A DNA stretch of 64,000 bases from Flaviflexus huanghaiensis (GTDB lineage Bacteria; Actinomycetota; Actinomycetes; Actinomycetales; Actinomycetaceae). The notes beneath the pieces were generated by a model. That model saw only the letters and a program-made list of their open reading frames with translations, was not told where the DNA came from and ran no database searches. The translations under genes and the position numbers were made by a program. Of this stretch, positions 17,777-26,726 are shown piece after piece. How positions within the stretch are numbered: position 1 is the stretch's first letter; each line of letters opens with the position of its first letter. The stretch covers positions 248,001-312,000 of the forward strand of contig NZ_JACFAK010000001.1 in the NCBI RefSeq assembly GCF_014118685.1, read 5' to 3'.

Positions 17777-18485
17777 CCTTCGAGTTCTTTCCCTGAACCT
17801 TCAGCAGGGCAGGCCTCGGGATCAGTTCGCCCGGGGCCTGTCTCAGATTGCGCGACTTCGGCCCGACGTCGTCCTCCTCCAGGAGGCGGACCGCGTGGCC
17901 ACCGCTGTCGACCATACGTCGCAGGTCGCGAGAGCGTGCGGGCTCAAGCACTATCAGTTTCTTCCGGGGCGCAGTACGTGGGCAACGATCTTGCCGCTCC
18001 TCAATCCGAGAGCGAAGCGCCCGGGCGAGGATGGAACCGGCGTCGGCATTGTCTCCCGCTTCCCCGCACGCTGGCACTACCATCACCTCAAGACGAACCG
18101 GCCCCTGGCGAGAATGCGGAACCTGCATGTCGATATGGATCAGCCGAGGCAGGTGCTCGCGGGTACGCTCGACGTCTTTGGACAGGAGGTTACAGTCGCT
18201 TCCACTCATCTGTCGTGGCATGTAGGAGTGGGGGAGGACCAGCTTCGGCAGACTGAATCCTTCCTCCAATCACTCCCAGGGCCATGGGTGCTTGGCGGAG
18301 ACTTCAATCTCCGCTCGAACAGATCAATCTGGCCGAGTCTTGTCCATGGGAAGACGTATCCGGCCGACAAACCACGGTTTCAACTCGACTACATCGTTTC
18401 CTACCTCGAGGCATGCGAGTCATCTATCCACCACTTTGCCTTCTCCGACCACCGGGGAGTTTTCGCCGTCATCAACTTAGACTGA
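17754..18485 (+). CDS. Endonuclease/exonuclease/phosphatase-family hydrolase
   Basis: A 243-residue EEP-fold protein. Motifs in order: VLSLNLQQGR (Asn ligand), DVVLLQEAD (catalytic Glu), STHLSWH (His), LGGDFNLRSN (Asp/Asn) and the final SDHRGVFAVI (Asp-His pair). There is no signal peptide, so it is probably cytoplasmic; the substrate (DNA, sugar phosphate or lipid) cannot be told from sequence. Start is GTG 17754 or the in-frame ATG 17760; both lie inside the end of msrB, so it is likely coupled to it. Confidence 0.83.
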   Translation: MEMRSKASLRVLSLNLQQGRPRDQFARGLSQIARLRPDVVLLQEADRVATAVDHTSQVARACGLKHYQFLPGRSTWATILPLLNPRAKRPGEDGTGVGIVSRFPARWHYHHLKTNRPLARMRNLHVDMDQPRQVLAGTLDVFGQEVTVASTHLSWHVGVGEDQLRQTESFLQSLPGPWVLGGDFNLRSNRSIWPSLVHGKTYPADKPRFQLDYIVSYLEACESSIHHFAFSDHRGVFAVINLD

Positions 18486-18631
18486 GAGCGCCAGCGCGTC
18501 CGCTCGCGGTCATCGATTCTCATGCGAAATTCGGGACCTCGGCTCGATAGTTGCCGTGATCAGGGGCGCCATCGGCGGTGCGGCTTGGGCTCCTGTGGCT
18601 TTCACTGCGGTGCCATGGCCATACTGGCTGG

Positions 18632-19507
18632 GTGAAGAATGTGTCTGCCATGCTCCTGTCGGGGCTTTCCCAATACGTTGGTGCCTCCATTGCGGTCGGA
18701 CTCTTTGTCGCCGCATCCGGAATCGCCGTCGGTTGGGGGCGAATCTTCTTCGCAGCGCTCTTTCTCCTCGCCTGGCGCAGGCCCTGGCGATACCCGGACA
18801 AGAGGAATGCCCTCGCATTCGGGATTGCGCTCGGAGGCATGAACATTCTCTTCTATCTGGCTATCGCCCGAATTCCGATCGGTACAGCGGTCGCTCTCGA
18901 ATTCTTGGGTCCCGTCATCTTGGCGAGCACGGCGCGAACGAAGCGGTCGACGATCTCAGTTGTCCTCGTTGCTGTCGGGGTCTTTCTCATTTCGTGGATG
19001 GGGCTCGACCTGGCGGAACGGGAGGTCGCCCTCGGGTTTTTCTTCGCGCTCGCCGCCGGACTGTGTTGGATTGCCTACATGCTGCTCGGAAAGAAGGTTG
19101 CGACAGCCGATAAAGGCATCGATGGACTTGCTGTCGCTATGGCAGGGGCGGCGATCATCTACAGCCCTCTTGCGCTACCTGAGCTCATCAGCATTCGGCC
19201 CGATGGCGGCTTCTGGCTCACGTTGGTTTTCGTGGCGGTTCTTTCCTCGGCCGTTCCCTACGTTATCGACCAGTTCGTCCTGCGCAACATCCCCGCGACG
19301 ACATTCGCAATCCTCAATTCAATCCTGCCCGCCATGAGCACCGTCGTCGCATTCGTCATGCTGCGGCAACTCCCGACAACGGGAGAACTGCTCGGCCTGC
19401 TTTCCATCTCGATTGCGGTGTTTGTAGCAAGCTATCGCCCCACCGCTCGCACCATTTCACGGCGAGCTGATCACCACCCGCGCAATTCCGGGGATAGCGA
19501 AATTTAG
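18632..19507 (+). CDS. EamA (drug/metabolite transporter superfamily) permease, RhtA-like
   Basis: About 290 residues with ten predicted transmembrane helices arranged as two EamA repeats. Blocks such as YLAIARIPIGTAVALEFLGP and AILNSILPAMSTVVAF match RhtA-type exporters of amino acids such as threonine or homoserine. The actual substrate is unknown. Start is uncertain: GTG 18632, GTG 18641 and ATG 18650 are all possible; upstream residues in this frame look non-membrane and lack family similarity. No clear ribosome binding site is present. The C-terminal tail is short and polar. Confidence 0.85.
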   Translation: MKNVSAMLLSGLSQYVGASIAVGLFVAASGIAVGWGRIFFAALFLLAWRRPWRYPDKRNALAFGIALGGMNILFYLAIARIPIGTAVALEFLGPVILASTARTKRSTISVVLVAVGVFLISWMGLDLAEREVALGFFFALAAGLCWIAYMLLGKKVATADKGIDGLAVAMAGAAIIYSPLALPELISIRPDGGFWLTLVFVAVLSSAVPYVIDQFVLRNIPATTFAILNSILPAMSTVVAFVMLRQLPTTGELLGLLSISIAVFVASYRPTARTISRRADHHPRNSGDSEI

Positions 19508-19605
19508 GCGGCCAAAACCTTCATAACGCGCGGACCTGCGGCTTTACATCTACTGTAGACACGAACGGAGTCGAAACACGGCTCCCGCAACAGGAGGTAA
19601 CCGTC

Positions 19606-19869
19606 ATGGGTATCTTTGCGACAATCATCGTCGGCGCCATCATCGGCGCGCTCGCCCGTTTCTTCATGAAGGGTGATCAGAACATCGGCATGCTGTGGAC
19701 GATTATCCTCGGCGCCGGCGGCACCGCCCTCGGCTGGTGGCTCGTCGAAGGACCGATAGGCTCCGACTCCACTATTCTCAAGTGGGTCGTGTCGATCGTC
19801 CTCGCCATTATTCTCATCTCTCTCTACATCGGCATCACCAACCGCGGAAGCGCCGGCACGCGCAGGTAG
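19606..19869 (+). CDS. GlsB/YeaQ/YmgE-family stress-response membrane protein
   Basis: An 87-residue protein with three hydrophobic helices and the family pattern IIVGAIIGALARFFMKGDQNIG, shown here as three separate cues: the GAIIGALAR start, the KGDQN turn and the GAGGTALG loop. The family is induced by general stress in several bacteria; its function is unclear. A very strong site, AGGAGGTAAC (19591-19600), precedes ATG 19606. Monocistronic with a perfect terminator hairpin. Confidence 0.9.
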   Translation: MGIFATIIVGAIIGALARFFMKGDQNIGMLWTIILGAGGTALGWWLVEGPIGSDSTILKWVVSIVLAIILISLYIGITNRGSAGTRR

Positions 19870-19903
19870 TGACCATTCGGAAGGCGCTTGCCTTCGAACG
19901 ATA

Positions 19904-19941
19904 ATATGGAGGTGGGCCGGGCGACCGGCCCACCTCCATAT
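19904..19941. terminator. Perfect 17-bp hairpin with GCGA tetraloop
   Basis: Starts 34 bases after the GlsB-type gene. The stem runs ATATGGAGGTGGGCCGG with its exact complement, closed by a GNRA-type loop. It also lies downstream of the minus-strand small ORF at 20030-20206 and could stop both. Confidence 0.85.
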
Positions 19942-20029
19942 CTCATGGGCTCTGTGGGCCTCGCAGTGACTGGCGACGCCACGGGTTCGGCAGTGGCCAG
20001 CTCAAAACCGAGGGGCGCCGCTGCCGGAT

Positions 20030-20206
20030 TTAAGCGCTCTGTTCGCGCAGGATCTCTCGAAGAGTTTGGGCAATGACGGGAATATCGTCATCGGAGTCGA
20101 GGTTGTCATTGCACCAGTCGAGCTGGCGCTGGGCCTCGACCGGATCTTTGCCGTAGAGGACCCGGATAGTTCGGGTCAATTTGGCATTCTTCTCTGCGTT
20201 ATCCAT
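20030..20206 (-). CDS. Small uncharacterised ORF, 58 codons
   Basis: Reads MDNAEKNAKLTRTIRVLYGK and ends LREILREQSA. Mostly charged and helical, with one Cys and one Trp (DWCNDN). ATG 20206 is the only start available after an in-frame stop 14 codons upstream; the ribosome site (CAGG) is weak. Codon use resembles neighbouring genes. It lies between a hairpin (its likely terminator) and the tRNA-Lys terminator on the same strand. No family is recognised. It is too short for many gene callers. Confidence 0.5.
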   Translation of the reverse strand: MDNAEKNAKLTRTIRVLYGKDPVEAQRQLDWCNDNLDSDDDIPVIAQTLREILREQSA

Positions 20207-20344
20207 AACCTGTATTTTGCCGTACGAGGGCTCATCGCACGTCGTGTCTCATGAGGACATCTGTTGCCGATTGTCTTGCAAGAAACGACGTCGGTCATGG
20301 AGTGCTGGACACGAGAGGAAATAGTAGCGAGGCCACAAAACAGC

Positions 20345-20377
20345 TTCCCCGGTTCGCCGTTGCGGTGAACCGGGGAA
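20345..20377 (-). terminator. Terminator after tRNA-Lys
   Basis: Minus-strand stem TTCCCCGGTTC with its complement, 5 bases from the tRNA 3' end, followed on the minus strand by GCTGTTTTG. Confidence 0.8.
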
Positions 20378-20381
20378 AGGG

Positions 20382-20453
20382 TAGGCCCCGTGGGATTCGA
20401 ACCCACAACCTACGGATTAAAAGTCCGGAGCTCTACCATTGAGCTAGAGGCCC
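20382..20453 (-). tRNA. tRNA-Lys (TTT)
   Basis: 72-nt cloverleaf on the minus strand: acceptor GGGCCTC pairs with GGGGCCT (two G-U pairs), D-arm TAGCTCAATGGTAGAGC, anticodon TTT in ACTTTTAA, T-arm GTGGGTTCGAATCCCAC. Confidence 0.94.
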
Positions 20454-20575
20454 TTGGCTCAACGAGGAGCCAAGCAAAGATTCTAGCACCTGATCTGCCT
20501 TATCAACGTGCTGAAGTCCGAGGCTGTGATGAGAGACAATAGATCAAGAGGAAGTCTCTATTGAGGGAGGACATC

Positions 20576-21184
20576 ATGAACAAGCGTCCGCGTAGGCCAG
20601 CGCAGATCGACCCTGAACAGGTCGAGTACCTGACGGGTGAGCCGGATCCTGCCGAAAGCTCCCTTATCTCCCATGCCGCCGCACAGGCCCTCGTCCCCAC
20701 CGATACTCGCCAGAATATTGATGACGATGTTCGGGAGAGGATTATGGCACTCATTGACGAGGAGGGGATCGACCTTATTGCCGAAGCGTGGGTCAGAGCA
20801 CCTGCGGACACTCTGGGCGGCATGCTCTGGCGTGGCTACCTGCTCAGCGAGTGGATTAGGCGCGAGCCTGACGATGTGGCCCGCCGCCACGCAGCGAGTG
20901 AGGCTGTTGCCGAAAGCGACGATCGGGAGGGCCTATCGACCCCTCGCGAAATCCGGGAACGCTGGGAGGCCGTCTTCGCCGGCGACGGCGCAGAGGGTTT
21001 CGCAGGGCTACTACGCGATTCCGCTTCCTTCGCCTTCTTCCTCGGCAACCTCGATGCAATCTGGATTTCCTCGGACACCCACGACTTAGCGACTCTTGTC
21101 ACCCGCCGTAACGATGCTCTGATCGAGACCGCGAAGGAGCTTGCGGCCGGCGCAGGACTCTTCGACAGGGGACGGCTCGACTGA
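20576..21184 (+). CDS. Hypothetical protein upstream of mycothiol synthase
   Basis: A 202-residue, acidic, soluble protein with no signal peptide. It begins MNKRPRRPAQIDPEQVEYLT. A mid-region has ALIDEEGIDLIAEAWVRAPADTLGGMLWRGYLLSEWIRR, split here as an IDEEGIDLIAEAW helix and a GGMLWRGYLLSEW helix, and the C-terminal half is helical with a DLATLVTRRNDALIE segment. I do not recognise a characterised family, although similar proteins occur beside amino-acid or mycothiol genes in actinobacteria. GAGGGAGG at 20563-20570 selects ATG 20576. The stop shares a base with the mshD start, so the two are co-translated. Confidence 0.8.
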   Translation: MNKRPRRPAQIDPEQVEYLTGEPDPAESSLISHAAAQALVPTDTRQNIDDDVRERIMALIDEEGIDLIAEAWVRAPADTLGGMLWRGYLLSEWIRREPDDVARRHAASEAVAESDDREGLSTPREIRERWEAVFAGDGAEGFAGLLRDSASFAFFLGNLDAIWISSDTHDLATLVTRRNDALIETAKELAAGAGLFDRGRLD

Positions 21185-21987
21185 TGCGGATATCGACTGC
21201 TCGTCCCGACATCGACGGTTTCAGGGCGTTCGCGGCACGTGTCGAGAAGCACGATGGTGTTGAAGCGTACGGGGAAGCCTCTTATCGGGACGTAGCGGAG
21301 GATCGACCTGCCCGCTATCTCGCGATTTACGATGATGGTCTTGTCGGTCTTGCCTGCATGGGCAGGGAAGGAAGTGAGCTCGCTGTCCACCCTGATCACC
21401 GTGGTCAGGGCCTTGGCCGCCAGCTTGTTGAACATGTCTCGCAGACAGTAAGCCCGATGAGGTTGTGGTCGCACGGGAACCTGCCCGCGGCAGCCGCGCT
21501 CGCGGCGAGCACCGGTCTTGTCGGTGTGCGGGAGTTGCTACAGCTGTCTCGCAGGCTCGATGATGCGGTTCGGCCTGCTGACCGAGACGATGTCAGTCTT
21601 CGGTCTTTCAAGGAGGCAGATGCCGCGGCCCTGGTCGCGGCTAACGCACGCGCTTTTGCCGACCATCCCGAACAGGGCGCGATGACAGTCGCGGACATTC
21701 CGGCGAGAGGCGGGGAGATCACTGTCGCCGAGGCCGGTGGTGAGATCGTCGGCTTCTATTGGCTCCAACGTGACCCTGCCGAGCTTTATGTTCTCGGTGT
21801 CGATCCCTCGTGGCAAGGCAAGGGTCTCGGCGGATGGCTCACCGCGCACTGCCTCGCGGATCTGGCTGACGGCGGAGCAGAGCATGTCGCACTTTACGTT
21901 GAAGGGGACAACACGCCAGCACGTGCCACGTACGAGCGGGCGGGTTTCACGGTCGCTCGCACCGACGTCCAATACGAGCTCGGCTAA
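21184..21987 (+). CDS. mshD: Mycothiol synthase (two-GNAT-domain acetyltransferase)
   Basis: Last enzyme of mycothiol synthesis: it acetylates Cys-GlcN-Ins with acetyl-CoA. Two GNAT halves are present, each with a binding loop: ELAVHPDHRGQGLGRQLV (N-terminal) and LGVDPSWQGKGLGGWL (C-terminal). The diagnostic LYVEGDNTPARATYERAGF end of MshD follows. At 267 residues it is slightly shorter than mycobacterial MshD (about 315). The ATG overlaps the upstream TGA by one base. It supports an actinobacterial source. Confidence 0.88.
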   Translation: MRISTARPDIDGFRAFAARVEKHDGVEAYGEASYRDVAEDRPARYLAIYDDGLVGLACMGREGSELAVHPDHRGQGLGRQLVEHVSQTVSPMRLWSHGNLPAAAALAASTGLVGVRELLQLSRRLDDAVRPADRDDVSLRSFKEADAAALVAANARAFADHPEQGAMTVADIPARGGEITVAEAGGEIVGFYWLQRDPAELYVLGVDPSWQGKGLGGWLTAHCLADLADGGAEHVALYVEGDNTPARATYERAGFTVARTDVQYELG

Positions 21988-22037
21988 GCACAATAAGACG
22001 TATGTTCCAGCCTGCTTAGACGTGGGAGGATATCGCT

Positions 22038-24332
22038 ATGGAAAGCGAACCCGACACCATGGCGCCCGATAGCATTGACGACGGTGACGTCACAACCGCG
22101 GCTGCCCTCATCGACGACGAAGAGGACGAGCTCGCTCGTCGTGCCCGCATCCGTGCGGCGGCGCGCGTCGGATCAGCTGTCCCGCTCGCCACACTCGCTG
22201 AGCAGACGGAAACAGGCGAGGGCGAGGATCTGCCCGAGGGCAGATTCGCGGAGCGGGAGCTGTCGTGGCTCGCCTTCAACGAGCGAGTGCTCGAACAGGC
22301 GGAGGACCACGAACTGCCCCTGCTCGAGCGAGCATGGTTCCTCGCCATTTTCGCCTCCAACTTGGACGAGTACTTTATGGTGCGGGTGGCGGGGCTCAAG
22401 CGTCGTATCGCGACCGGGCTCGCGGTTCCCTCTGCTGCCGGACTGTCGCCGCGCCACGTACTGGAGAGTATTTCCGTTCGTGCTCACGAGCTCACCGCTC
22501 GCCATGCCAGAGTGTTCTCCGAGGATGTGAAGCCGAAACTGGCGGACCACGGCATCGAGATTCTCCACTGGAATGAGCTTGATGATCCAATGCACGAGAG
22601 GCTGCGGAAGTTCTTCCGCGCCCAAATTTTCCCCGTGCTCACGCCGCTCGCCGTCGACCCGGCACACCCTTTCCCCTACATCTCAGGCTTATCTCTCAAC
22701 CTTGCCGTTGTCGTTCGTAACCCGCAGACCGACAAGCAACATTTCGCACGCGTCAAAGTCCCGCCGTTGCTCCCGCGGTTCATCGCGGTCGACGCGGACG
22801 GCAGACCCTACAGCCCAGAGGACGTCCCAACGTCTGGTGGGAGCACGTCGTACGTGCCGCTTGAAGAGATCATTGGCGCCCACCTTGACTACCTCTTCCC
22901 CGGAATGGAGGTTGTCGAATATGACACCTTCCGGGTGACCCGGAACGAGGATGTCGAGGTTGAGGAGGACGACGCCGAGAACTTGCTGACTGCGATGGAG
23001 AAGGAGCTGACGAGGCGCCGTTTCGGCCCTGCCGTCCGGCTCGAAGTCGCGGAAAACATTTCCGACCATGTGCTGAACCTGCTCGCTCGCGAGCTTGGTG
23101 TGCGGGACGGCGATATCTACCATTTGCCGACTCCGCTCGATCTCACCGGTCTTAATGTCATTCACGATCTCGACCGCCCCGAGTTGAAGTACAAGAAGTT
23201 CGTTCCGGTCACACCGCGGGGTCTAGCCGAGGTTGAATCGTCGACGCCGACGAACTTCTTTGACGCGATCCGGGATCGGGACATTCTTCTCCACCATCCA
23301 TATGACTCCTTCTCTACATCGGTCCAGCAGTTCATCGCCCAAGCCGCCGCCGATCCTCGGGTGCTCGCGGTCAAGCAGACGCTGTACCGCACGTCGGGCG
23401 ACTCCCCGATTGTTGACTCCCTCATTAAGGCCGCCCGTGCTGGCAAGCAGGTGCTTGCCATCGTTGAGATCAAGGCCCGGTTCGACGAGGCAGCGAACAT
23501 CGAATGGGCGAGGAAGCTCGAACGAGCCGGCGTCCACGTTGTTTACGGCATCGTCGGCCTCAAGACTCACTGCAAGCTGTGCCTTGTCGTTCGGCAGGAG
23601 GAGGATGGTTTACGCCGCTACTGCCACGTCGGTACCGGCAATTACCATCCGAAGACGGCGCGCGGTTATGAGGACCTTGGCATACTGACGTCGAACAGGG
23701 ATGTCGGTCAGGACCTGACTCGCCTGTTCAACCAACTGTCCGGCTACGCGCCGCGCTCAAAGTTCCACAGGCTTCTTGTCGCTCCCCGTACTGTCCGCAC
23801 CGGGCTTATCGAGCGTATCGATCGCGAGATCGAGAACCGCGAGGCGGGCAAGGATGCGTGGATCAAGATTAAAGTGAACTCGCTCGTCGACGAGAAGACA
23901 ATCGACGCCCTCTACCGCGCTTCTCAGGCGGGCGTCCCGGTCGCCATTCAGGTTCGCGGGATCTGCGCTTTGCGAGCGGGAGTCCCCGGCCTGTCGGAAA
24001 ACATCACGGTCCGCTCGATCCTTGGCCGATTCCTCGAGCATTCGAGAGTGTTCGCCTTTGCTAACGCGGGCGATCCCGATGTCCTCATTGGCTCTGCCGA
24101 CCTCATGCACAGGAACCTCGACCGCCGCGTCGAAGCTCTTATCTCCATCAGCGAGCGCGCGCACCGCGACCAGCTCATCGAGCTCCTCGACATCGCCACG
24201 GCAGATTCGACCTCGTCCTGGCATCTCGAGCCAGACGGGTGGCGCCGAGTCGATAGGGATGAGGACGGCAACAAGCTCGTCGACATTCAGGAGCTCCTCA
24301 TGGCCCGAGCGAGAGCCAGGGTGAAAAATTGA
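22038..24332 (+). CDS. ppk1: Polyphosphate kinase 1
   Basis: Reversibly polymerises ATP gamma-phosphate into polyphosphate. In 764 residues the PPK1 domains appear in order: N-terminal ([30 protein letters not shown]), middle domain, and two PLD-like C-terminal domains. The phosphorylated histidine is in GLKTHCKL; the second is in [12 protein letters not shown]. The N-terminus has an extra acidic ~60-residue leader ([10 protein letters not shown]). ATG 22038 has GGGAGGA upstream. The next gene (NUDIX/phosphatase) overlaps its stop; mycobacteria have the same ppk-mutT1 order. Confidence 0.97.
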   Translation: MESEPDTMAPDSIDDGDVTTAAALIDDEEDELARRARIRAAARVGSAVPLATLAEQTETGEGEDLPEGRFAERELSWLAFNERVLEQAEDHELPLLERAWFLAIFASNLDEYFMVRVAGLKRRIATGLAVPSAAGLSPRHVLESISVRAHELTARHARVFSEDVKPKLADHGIEILHWNELDDPMHERLRKFFRAQIFPVLTPLAVDPAHPFPYISGLSLNLAVVVRNPQTDKQHFARVKVPPLLPRFIAVDADGRPYSPEDVPTSGGSTSYVPLEEIIGAHLDYLFPGMEVVEYDTFRVTRNEDVEVEEDDAENLLTAMEKELTRRRFGPAVRLEVAENISDHVLNLLARELGVRDGDIYHLPTPLDLTGLNVIHDLDRPELKYKKFVPVTPRGLAEVESSTPTNFFDAIRDRDILLHHPYDSFSTSVQQFIAQAAADPRVLAVKQTLYRTSGDSPIVDSLIKAARAGKQVLAIVEIKARFDEAANIEWARKLERAGVHVVYGIVGLKTHCKLCLVVRQEEDGLRRYCHVGTGNYHPKTARGYEDLGILTSNRDVGQDLTRLFNQLSGYAPRSKFHRLLVAPRTVRTGLIERIDREIENREAGKDAWIKIKVNSLVDEKTIDALYRASQAGVPVAIQVRGICALRAGVPGLSENITVRSILGRFLEHSRVFAFANAGDPDVLIGSADLMHRNLDRRVEALISISERAHRDQLIELLDIATADSTSSWHLEPDGWRRVDRDEDGNKLVDIQELLMARARARVKN

Positions 24333-25312
24333 GTAGACGGGCGGACGTCCTTGCGGCTGGGGCGCTCGTCTGGCGGTTAAGTGGAAAGACTGTCGAGGTC
24401 CTGCTCGTCCACCGGCCCGCCTACGATGATTGGTCGATTCCGAAGGGGAAGCTCAACAACGGCGAGGACATCCAGGTTGCCGCCGTTCGCGAGGTCGAGG
24501 AAGAAACCGGCATTGCCATCAGTCTCGGTCAGCCTCTTGGAAAGGTCTCCTACCGGCTTGGTGACGGCAGGAAGAAGACGACGCACTATTGGGCAGCTCG
24601 TCCCCTGTCGATCAACACGAAGGTGTACAAGTCGCGCCCCCGGGTTAAGCCTGCCAAAGAGAGCGAAATCGACGGCAAACGGTGGGTGCCGACGAGGCTT
24701 GCCTACCAGCTACTCACTCAAGAAGCGGACCGTAAGCTTCTCAACCGCCTCATCGACCAGTATGCGGAGGACAGGCTACGGACGTGGACGCTTATCGTCG
24801 CGCGGCATACGAGGGCGATGAAGAGGTCCGCGTGGAAGGGCGGCAAGGGTAGCGAGGCGACTCGCCCGCTCACACCCATTGGTGCAAAGCATGCGGGGGA
24901 ACTCATCCCGCTCCTCGCCGCCTACGGGGTGACCCGTGTGATCTCGAGCCCGTGGGAGAGGTGCGTCGCGACAGTCCGACCCTATGCGAAAGCGCTCCGC
25001 ACAGATATTGAGATGCACGAGGAGTTGACCGAAGCGTCCCACGAGAAAAAACCGAAAGTCGTCTTCAAGCTCATTGATCTCTTGCTTCGCCGTAACGAGG
25101 CCCCCGCTGTCGTGTGTGTTCACCGGCCGACCCTCCCAACGATCGTCCAAGCCTTCGAGGAGAGGGCGCAGCAGACGATCATCAAACAGGTGCCGAAAAC
25201 GGACCCGTGGCTGCGCACAGGAGAGGTCCTCGTCGCCCACGTCGCCCGCAGGCGCGGCCGGCCCGCAACCATCGTCGCCCTCGAAAAAGTACGCCCGTCC
25301 ATTTTGGGGTAA
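24329..25312 (+). CDS. mutT1: NUDIX hydrolase fused to histidine phosphatase (MutT1-like)
   Basis: Sanitises oxidised nucleotides and hydrolyses dinucleoside polyphosphates in MutT1 relatives. The N-terminal NUDIX domain (about 1-140) has the box [17 protein letters not shown]. The C-terminal phosphoglycerate-mutase/SixA-like domain begins [17 protein letters not shown]. Its catalytic histidine is present, but the usual RHG is RHT; later conserved pieces are [13 protein letters not shown] and [10 protein letters not shown]. It starts at TTG 24329, overlapping the ppk stop (TTGA). This rare start suggests translational coupling. Length 327 residues is usual for MutT1. Confidence 0.9.
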   Translation: MSRRADVLAAGALVWRLSGKTVEVLLVHRPAYDDWSIPKGKLNNGEDIQVAAVREVEEETGIAISLGQPLGKVSYRLGDGRKKTTHYWAARPLSINTKVYKSRPRVKPAKESEIDGKRWVPTRLAYQLLTQEADRKLLNRLIDQYAEDRLRTWTLIVARHTRAMKRSAWKGGKGSEATRPLTPIGAKHAGELIPLLAAYGVTRVISSPWERCVATVRPYAKALRTDIEMHEELTEASHEKKPKVVFKLIDLLLRRNEAPAVVCVHRPTLPTIVQAFEERAQQTIIKQVPKTDPWLRTGEVLVAHVARRRGRPATIVALEKVRPSILG

Positions 25313-25357
25313 TTCATCCCGGAATTCTCGGCGTTTCGTGGGCTGAATCACAGCGCT

Positions 25358-25379
25358 GTTCATCGACTGTTCACCTTAA
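25358..25379 (+). promoter_or_regulatory. Pho-box-like direct repeat overlapping the pstS -35 region
   Basis: Two adjacent 11-base units, GTTCATCGACT and GTTCACCTTAA, match the spacing of actinobacterial PhoP boxes (GTTCA core every 11 bases). The second supplies a TTCACC -35, 17 bases before TACCAT (25394-25399), a plausible -10. This would make pstSCAB phosphate-starvation induced. Confidence 0.65.
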
Positions 25380-25461
25380 ACGGGTTCCGGCTTTACCATC
25401 CACCTCTAGCGTTGGTCTCGGTCACGGGCGTCCCGCCCCACCCGATCTGAAGGATGGAACT

Positions 25462-26655
25462 GTGAACACCACCCGCTTCCGAAAGGCTCCGCCGTTGGCG
25501 CTCGCTGTCGCACTTGGTGTCGCCCTTGCTGCCTGCTCGGATGATTCCGAGATCGAGGAGACAGGAACGTCACGGACAACCGGCGCGGCCGAGGAGACGA
25601 CGGGATCTGACACCGACAATGGTTTCGCCGATTCCGATGTTCCGTCCGATATGCCAACTCCGATCGGCGAGCTCGGCGTCTCCGGCTCTCTCAACGGCTC
25701 TGGCGCTTCCTCAATGGCGAATGCACAGCAGGCGTGGCGCGACCGTTTCTCCGCTGATTACGGAGTGACCGTCAACTACAACCCGACCGGTTCGGGTACC
25801 GGCCGTCAACAATTCATCGCTGGCGCGGTCTCCTTCGCGGGCACCGATTCGGCGCTCGATGAGGATGAGCTCGAGGCGGCGGCCAACCGCTGCGGCTCCG
25901 ACGTTCTCGAGCTTCCCCTCTACATCTCGCCCATCGCCATTGCCTATAACCTCCCAGGCATTGACGACCTCAACCTTTCGGCGCAAAACGTCGCCGCGCT
26001 CTTCTCGGGCGAGATCACCAACTGGAACGACGAGGCGATCGCCGCGGACAACGAGGGTGTCGAGTTTCCCGATCTTGATGTTGTCCCGTTCAATCGCGCC
26101 GACGACTCTGGCACGACCGAGAACTTTACCCAGTACCTCGTTGAGGCCGCCGGTGAGGACGCGTGGCCCTACGAACCGGCAGACGCATGGCCAATGTCCG
26201 GCACGCAGTCCGCCCAGAAAACCTCCGGCGTCGTCGACCTCACCGCTCAAACTGAGGGTGCCATCACGTACGCCGACGCATCGCAGATCGGTGACTTGCC
26301 AGCCGCAAACGTCGAGGTCAACGGCGAGTTCATTGCCTACTCGCCCGAGGCTGCCGCTGCTATCGTCGACGGCTCCGAGCCGAGTGAGAACGCGACCGAC
26401 AAGATTCTCACCGTCGACCTCAAGCGCGATGGTTCCGTTGAAGGAGCCTATCCCGTCGTCATGATTTCCTACCTCGTTGCCTGCACGGCTTATGAGAGCG
26501 CGCAGGAGGCCGCGAACGTCAAGGGCTATGTGTCGTTCATCGCCTCTAGCGAGGGCCAGCAGGCCGCGGCGATGGCGGGCGGCGGCAACGCCCCGATCTC
26601 AAAGGATCTCAAGTCAAAGGTCATGCCAGCAATCGATGCCATCGTCATCGATTGA
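25462..26655 (+). CDS. pstS: Phosphate ABC transporter substrate-binding lipoprotein
   Basis: Extracytoplasmic phosphate receptor tethered by a lipid. Start GTG 25462 follows GAAGGATGG; the frame is open further upstream, but only from here is there a lipoprotein signal, ending VALAAC. A Thr/Glu-rich spacer leads into the PstS fold. Phosphate-contact motifs are GSLNGSGASSMANAQQAW, NPTGSGTGRQQFI and the DDSGTTENF loop. 397 residues, usual for the family. It is first in pstSCAB, separated from pstC by 71 bases. Confidence 0.96.
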   Translation: MNTTRFRKAPPLALAVALGVALAACSDDSEIEETGTSRTTGAAEETTGSDTDNGFADSDVPSDMPTPIGELGVSGSLNGSGASSMANAQQAWRDRFSADYGVTVNYNPTGSGTGRQQFIAGAVSFAGTDSALDEDELEAAANRCGSDVLELPLYISPIAIAYNLPGIDDLNLSAQNVAALFSGEITNWNDEAIAADNEGVEFPDLDVVPFNRADDSGTTENFTQYLVEAAGEDAWPYEPADAWPMSGTQSAQKTSGVVDLTAQTEGAITYADASQIGDLPAANVEVNGEFIAYSPEAAAAIVDGSEPSENATDKILTVDLKRDGSVEGAYPVVMISYLVACTAYESAQEAANVKGYVSFIASSEGQQAAAMAGGGNAPISKDLKSKVMPAIDAIVID

Positions 26656-26726
26656 GATGCCTCTAGAGCCCACAGGCGGGTTGGCCCAGGCCAGGCCACC
26701 TGAAGGCACTGTTTAAGGAGTATCGC

